DNA of 64,000 nt, from contig NW_026042445.1 in the NCBI RefSeq assembly GCF_023856365.1, positions 186,001 through 250,000 on the forward strand, in the 5' to 3' direction. Shown piece after piece: positions 58,501 to 64,000 of the stretch (the first letter of the stretch is position 1; each line of letters opens with the position of its first letter). This DNA comes from Brienomyrus brachyistius. Its lineage: Eukaryota > Chordata > Actinopteri > Osteoglossiformes > Mormyridae. Both the position numbers and the translations under genes were made by a program. A model generated the notes under the pieces. It saw nothing but the letters and a program-made list of their open reading frames with translations. It searched no databases and was not told the origin of the DNA.

Positions 58501-61500
58501 ATATTAGCATATTAGCATATTAGTATATTAGCATAGCATATTAGCATATTAGCATATTAGCATATTAGTATATTAGCATATTAGCATATTAGCATAGCAT
58601 ATTAGCATATTAACATATTAACATATTAGCATATTAGCATATTAACATATTAGCATAGCATATTAGCATATTAGCATAGCATATTAGCATATTAGCATAT
58701 TAGCATAGCATATTAGCATATTAGCATATTAGCATAGCATATTAGCATAGCATATTAGCATATTAGCATATTAGCATATTAGCATAGCATATTAGCATAT
58801 TAGCATATTAGCATATTAGCATATTAGCATATTAGCATATTAGCATAGCATATTAGCATATTAGCATATTAGCATATTAGCGTATTAGCGTATTAGCATA
58901 TTAGCATATTAGCATATTAGCATAGCATATTAGCATATTAGCATATTAGCATATTAGCATAGCATATTAGCGTATTAGCATATTAGTATATTAGCATATT
59001 AGCATATTAGCATATTAGCATATTAGCATAGCATATTAGCATATTAGCATATTAGCATATTAGCATAGCATATTAGCATATTAGCATATTAGCATATTAG
59101 CATAGCATATTAGCATATTAGCATATTAGCATATTAGCATATTAGCATATTAGCATATTAGCATAGCATATTAGCATATTAGCATATTAGCATATTAGCA
59201 TGGCATATTAGCATATTAGCATATTAGCATATTAGCATATTAGCATATTGGCATAGCATATTAGCATATTAGCATATTAGCATATTAGCATATTAGCATA
59301 GCATATTAGCATATTAGCATATTAGCATATTAGCATATTAGAATATTAGCATAGCATATTAGTATATTAGCATATTAGCATATTAGCATATTAGCATATT
59401 AACATATTAGCATATTAGCATAGCATATTAGCATATTAGCATATTAGCATATTAGCATATTAACATATTAGCATATTAGCATATTAGCATAGCATATTAG
59501 CATATTAGCATATTAGCATATTAGCATATTAGCTTAGCATATTAGCATAGCATATTAGCATATTAGCATATTAGCATATTAGCATATTAGCATAGCGTGT
59601 TAGCGTATTAGCATATTAGCATATTAGCATAGCATATTAGCATATTAGCATATTAGCATATTAGCATAGCATATTAGCATATTAGCATATTAGTATATTA
59701 GCATATTAGCATATTAGCATATTAGCATATTAGCATATTAGCATATTAGCATAGCATGTTAGCGTATTAGCATATTAGCATATTAGCATATTAGCATATT
59801 AGCATAGCATATTAGCATATTAGCACATTAGCATATTAGCATATTAGCATAGCATATTAGCATATTAGCATATTAGCATATTAGCGTATTAGCATATTAG
59901 CATATTAGCATATTAGCATATTAGCATAGCATGTTAGCGTATTAGCATATTAGCATATTAGCATATTAGCATATTAGCATAGCATAGCATATTAGCATAT
60001 TATCATATTAGCATATTAGTATATTAGCATATTAGCATATTAGCATAGCATATTAGCATATTAGCATATTAGCATATTAGCATATTAGCATATTAGCATA
60101 TTAACATAACATATTAGCATATTAGCATATTAGCATAGCATATTAGCATATTAGCATAGCGTGTTAGTGTATTAGCATATTAGCATATTAGCATAGCATA
60201 TTAGCATATTAGCATATTAGCATATTAGCATATTAGCATATTAGTATAGCATATTAGCATATTAGCATATTAGCATATTAGCATATTAGCATAGCATATT
60301 AGCATATTAGCATATTAGTATATTAGCATAGCATATTAGCATATTAACATATTAGCATATTAGCATATTAGTATATTAGCATAGCATGTTAGCGTATTAG
60401 CATATTAGCATATTAGCATATTAGCATATTAGCATATTAACATATTAGCATATTAGCATATTAGCATATTAGCATAGCGTGTTAGCATATTAGCGTATTA
60501 GCATATTAGCATATTAGCATATTAGCATATTAGCATATTAGCATAGCATATTAGCATATTAGCATATTAGCATATTAGCATATTAGCATAGCATATTAGC
60601 ATATTAGCATATTAGCATATTAGCATAGCGTGTTAGTGTATTAGCATATTAGCATATTAGCATAGCATATTAGCATATTAGCATATTAGCATATTAGCAT
60701 ATTAGCATATTAGCATATTAGCATATTAGCATAGCGTGTTAGTGTATTAGCATATTAGCATATTAGCATAGCATATTAGCATATTAGCATATTAGCATAT
60801 TAGCATATTAGCATATTAGCATAGCATATTAGCATATTAGCATATTAGCATATTAGCATATTAGCATATTAACATATTAGCATATTAGCATAGCATATTA
60901 GCATATTAGCAGATTAGCAGATTTGTATATTAGCATATTAGCATAGCATATTAGCATATTAGCATATTAGCATATTAGCATATTAGCATAACGTGTTAGC
61001 GTATTAGTGTATTAGCATATTAGCATAGCGTGTTAGCGTATTAGCATATTAGTATATTAGCATATTAGCATATTAGCATATTAGCATATTAGCATATTAG
61101 CATATTAGCATAGCATATTAGCATATTAGCATAGCATATTAGCATATTAGCATATTAGCATATTAGCATATTAGCATAGCGTGTTAGCATATTAGCGTAT
61201 TAGCATATAAGCATATTAGCATATTAGCATATTAGCATATTAGCATATTAGCATAGCATATTAGCATATTAGCATATTAGCATATTAGCATATTAGCATA
61301 TTAGCGTATTAGCATATTAGTATATTAGCATATTAGCATATTAGCATATTAGCATATTAGCATATTAGCATAGCATATTAGCATATTAGCATATTAGCAT
61401 ATTAGCATATTAGCATAGCATATTAGCATATTAGCATATTAGCATATTAGCATAGCATATTAGCATATTAGCATATTAGCATATTAGCATAGCATATTAG

Positions 61501-64000
61501 CATATTAGCATATTAGCATATTAGCATATTAGCATAGCATATTAGCATATTAGCATATTAGCATATTAGCATATTAGCATAGCATATTAGCATATTAGCA
61601 TATTAGCATATTAGCATATTAGAATATTAGCATAGCATATTAATATATTAGCATATTAGTATATTAGCATATTAGCATATTAGCATAGCATATTAGCATA
61701 TTAGCATATTAGCATATTAGCATATTAGCATATTAGCATAGCATGTTAGCGTATTAGCATATTAGCATATTAGCATATTAGCATATTAGCATATTAGCAT
61801 TGCATATTAGCATATTAGCATATTAGCATATTAGCATATTAGCTTATTAGCATATTAGCATATTAGCATAGCATATTAGTATATTAGCATATTAGCATAT
61901 TAGCATATTAGCATATTAGCATATTAGCATAGCGTGTTAGCGTATTAGCATATTAGCATATTAGCATAGCATATTAGCATATTAGCATATTAGCATATTA
62001 ACATATTAGCATATTAGCATAGCATGTTAGCGTATTAGCATATTAGCATATTAGCATATTAGCATAGCATAGCATATTAGCATATTATCATATTAGCATA
62101 TTATCATATTAGCATATTAGCATATTAGCATATTAGCATAGCATATTAGCATATTAGCATATTAGCATATTAGCATATTAGCATAGCATATTAGCATATT
62201 AGCATATTAGCATATTAGCATATTAGCATATTAGCATAGCATATTAGCATATTAGCATATTAGCATATTAGCATATTAGCATATTAGCATAGCATATTAG
62301 CATATTAGCATATTAGCATATTAGCATAGCATATTAGCATATTAGCATATTAGCATATTAGCATATTAGCATAGTATATTAGCATATTAGCATATTAGCA
62401 TATTAGCATATTAGCATATTAGCATATTAGCATAGCATATTAGCATATTAGCATATTAGCATATTAGCATATTAGCATAGCATATTAGCATATTAGCATA
62501 TTAGCATATTAGCATATTAGCATATTAGCTTAGCATATTAGCATAGCGTGTTAGCGTATTAGCATATTAGCATATTAGCATATTAGCATATTAACATATT
62601 AGCATATTAGCATAGCATATTAGCATATTAGTATATTAGCAGATTTGTATATTAGCATATTAGCATAGCATATTACCATATTAGCATATTAGCATATTAG
62701 CATATTAGCATATTAGCATAACGTGTTAGCGTATTAGCGTATTAGCATATTAGCATAGCGTGTTAGCGTATTAGCATATTAGTATATTAGCATATTAGCA
62801 TATTAGAATAGCATATTAGCATATTAGCATATTAACATATTAGCATATTAGCATATTAGCATAGCATATTAGCATATTAGCATAGCATATTAGCATATTA
62901 GCATATTAGCATATTAGCATATTAGCATAGCATATTAGCATATTAGCATATTAGCATATTAACATATTAGCATAGCATATTAGCATATTAGCATATTAGC
63001 ATATTAACATATTAGTATATTAGCATATTAGCATAGCATATTAGCATAGCATATTAATATATTAGCATATTAGCATAGCATATTAGCATATTAGCATATT
63101 AGCATATTAGCATATTAGCATAGCGTGTTAGCGTATTAGCGTATTAGCATATTAGCATAGCGTGTTAGCGTATTAGCGTATTAGCATATTAGCATATTAG
63201 CATAGCATATTAGCATATTAGCATATTAGCATATTAGCATATTAGCATATTAGCATATTAACATAGCATATTAGCATATTAGCATATTAACATATTAGCA
63301 TATTAGCATATTAGCATAGCGTGTTAGTGTATTAGCATATTAGCATATTAGCATAGCATATTAGCATATTAGCATATTAGCATATTAGCATAGCATATTA
63401 GCATATTAGCATAGCGTGTAAGCGTATTAGCATATTAGCATATTAGCATATTAGCATATTAGCATATTAGCATAGCATATTAACATATTAGCATATTAGC
63501 ATATTAGCATATTAGCATATTAGCATATTAGCATAGCATATTAGCATATTAGCATATTAGCATATTAGCATAGCATATTAGCATATTAGCATATTAGCAT
63601 ATTAGCATATTAGCATATTAGCATATTAGCATAGCATATTAGCATATTAGCATATTAGCATATTAGCGTATTAGCATAGCATATTAGCATATTAGCATAT
63701 TAGCATATTAGCATATTAGCATAGCATATTAGCATATTAGCATATTAGCATATTAGCATATTAGCTTAGCATATTAGCATAGCGTGTTAGCGTATTAGCA
63801 TATTAGCATATTAGCATATTAACATATTAGCATATTAGCATAGCATATTAGCATATTAGTATATTAGCAGATTTGTATATTAGCATATTAGCATAGCATA
63901 TTACCATATTAGCATATTAGCATATTAGCATATTAGCATATTAGCATATTAGCATAACGTGTTAGCGTATTAGCGTATTAGCGTATTAGCATATTAGCAT
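49501..64000 (+). repeat. Region D: mixed higher-order satellite, continues beyond the window
   Basis: CpG-bearing AGCGTGTT units are sparse here. The GCATGTTAGCGTATT form is frequent instead (for example near 50757, 51651, 52117, 56400, 56739, 57848, 59754, 59931, 60385, 61742 and 62025). GCTTATTAGC units recur near 50867, 51402, 56508 and 61842. A-terminal-segment landmarks also appear: GCTTGTT at 55261 and CAGATTTGTAT at 55593, 60918, 62640 and 63868. C-like landmarks (GCATGTTAGCG, GCGTATTAGCG, CATAGAATATT) lie at 57.35-57.43 kb. The region therefore looks like a shuffled mixture of A-end and C-type material. The last base is still inside the array. Confidence 0.6.
62520..63750 (+). repeat. 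~1.23-kb tandem duplication near the right edge, first copy
   Basis: Three landmarks repeat in order at nearly one step: GCTTAGCAT (near 62528 and 63764), the next GCGTGTTAGCG (near 62547 and 63782), and GCAGATTTGTAT followed by a TTACCAT unit (62640 and 63868, step 1,228). The shared private TTACCAT downstream of CAGATTTGTAT is absent from the older copies at 14521, 22667, 32955, 55593 and 60918. The second copy runs off the window, so the total number of copies is unknown. Confidence 0.6.

Larger units (their letters stand above)
168..64000 (+). repeat. Giant 8-bp/5-bp satellite array (ATTAGCAT and AGCAT units), running off the right edge
   Basis: The array is uninterrupted head-to-tail ATTAGCAT (M8), broken every three to seven copies by a single AGCAT (M5). 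M5 equals M8 lacking ATT. I estimate over 8,000 units. Point variants recur throughout: TTAACAT, TTAGTAT, TTAGAAT, TTAGCGT, TTTGCAT and TTGGCAT. CpG-bearing units (AGCGT, GTTAGCGT) mark sub-blocks. M8 is 25% GC and M5 is 40%. No transposon, gene, tRNA, rRNA or unique spacer interrupts it from 168 to 64,000, so every long gene-free stretch in this window is this satellite. All units share one orientation apart from three copies of a 28-base inverted piece. TAG falls once in every unit, at steps of 8 or 5 bases. Both steps equal 2 modulo 3, so each forward frame closes within three units; the array is non-coding. Confidence 0.98.

Noticed and set aside
168..64000. Protein-coding genes inside the array
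   Set aside because: TAG recurs every 5 or 8 bases and cycles through all forward frames. The minus strand has TAA in each M8. No open frame of meaningful length can exist.
168..64000. CRISPR array
   Set aside because: There are no unique spacers. Units of 5-8 bases are contiguous, and the flank is eukaryotic-type interspersed repeat.
168..64000. Telomere or degenerate telomere (TTAGGG, TTAGGC or TTAGG)
   Set aside because: The unit is TTAGCATA. TTAGGAT forms are scattered single-base variants, not runs of a telomere unit, and G-tracts are absent.
168..64000. Centromere identified by a CENP-B box
   Set aside because: I see nothing like the 17-base CENP-B box, and no unit length near a nucleosome. 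A centromeric role remains possible but the sequence does not show it.
168..64000. Assembly or simulation artefact explaining the whole array
   Set aside because: Block-specific variants, conserved landmark order and private mutations are what a real evolving satellite shows. Local copy-number errors in assembly cannot be excluded, so all lengths are provisional.

Overview
The window holds no gene. After about 150 bases of ordinary, AT-rich interspersed sequence it enters one tandem-repeat array at about position 168 and stays in it to the last base, so the array runs past the right edge. The left flank looks like the 3' end of an animal non-LTR retroelement (LINE or derived SINE): a GAAAGGCGCTTTTAAATAAAATG-type end running into an ATT microsatellite. 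From memory, such tails, and TTAGCAT-type simple satellites, are common in teleost fish. A fish is my best guess (about 0.6), but the organism is not proven by anything here. It is certainly not a bacterial or viral gene region.

The array is built from two related units: an 8-base unit M8 (ATTAGCAT) and a 5-base unit M5 (AGCAT, which is M8 without its leading ATT). Typically three to seven M8 are followed by one M5. Some M5 are replaced by a CpG-carrying form, giving AGCGT-GTTAGCAT-ATTAGCGT, AGCGT-GTTAGCGT, AGCGT-GTTAGTGT or AGCAT-GTTAGCGT. The whole 63.8 kb lies in one orientation except for one tiny inverted segment, present in three copies. Every forward frame is stopped within about three units, so the array cannot encode protein.

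Rare variants act as landmarks and show a multi-kilobase order. A blocks: A1 168-5393, A2 about 7.7-16.35 kb, A3 about 16.35-24.4 kb, A4 about 27.5-34.9 kb. B blocks, each with two 1.1-kb subunits and a paired terminal signature: 5.4-7.7, 24.4-27.5, 34.9-37.8, 40.35-42.5 and 46.15-47.96 kb. C blocks, carrying the inversion: 37.8-40.35, 42.5-46.15 and 47.96-49.5 kb. A more mixed D region runs from 49.5 to 64 kb. The order is A1-B1-A2-A3-B2-A4-B3-C1-B4-C2-B5-C3-D. Shared landmarks, missing or doubled subunits and chimeric junctions point to repeated unequal exchange or segmental duplication.

The most useful observations are the microinversion with palindromic junctions, the datable 1.35-kb duplication, the CpG-decay pattern in the variant units, the fact that the minus strand is a run of octamer-like ATGCTAAT sites, and the possible birth of the array from a retroelement's ATT tail. 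Any cellular role (centromeric, heterochromatic or otherwise) is speculation from sequence alone. Block boundaries were placed by eye and are approximate.
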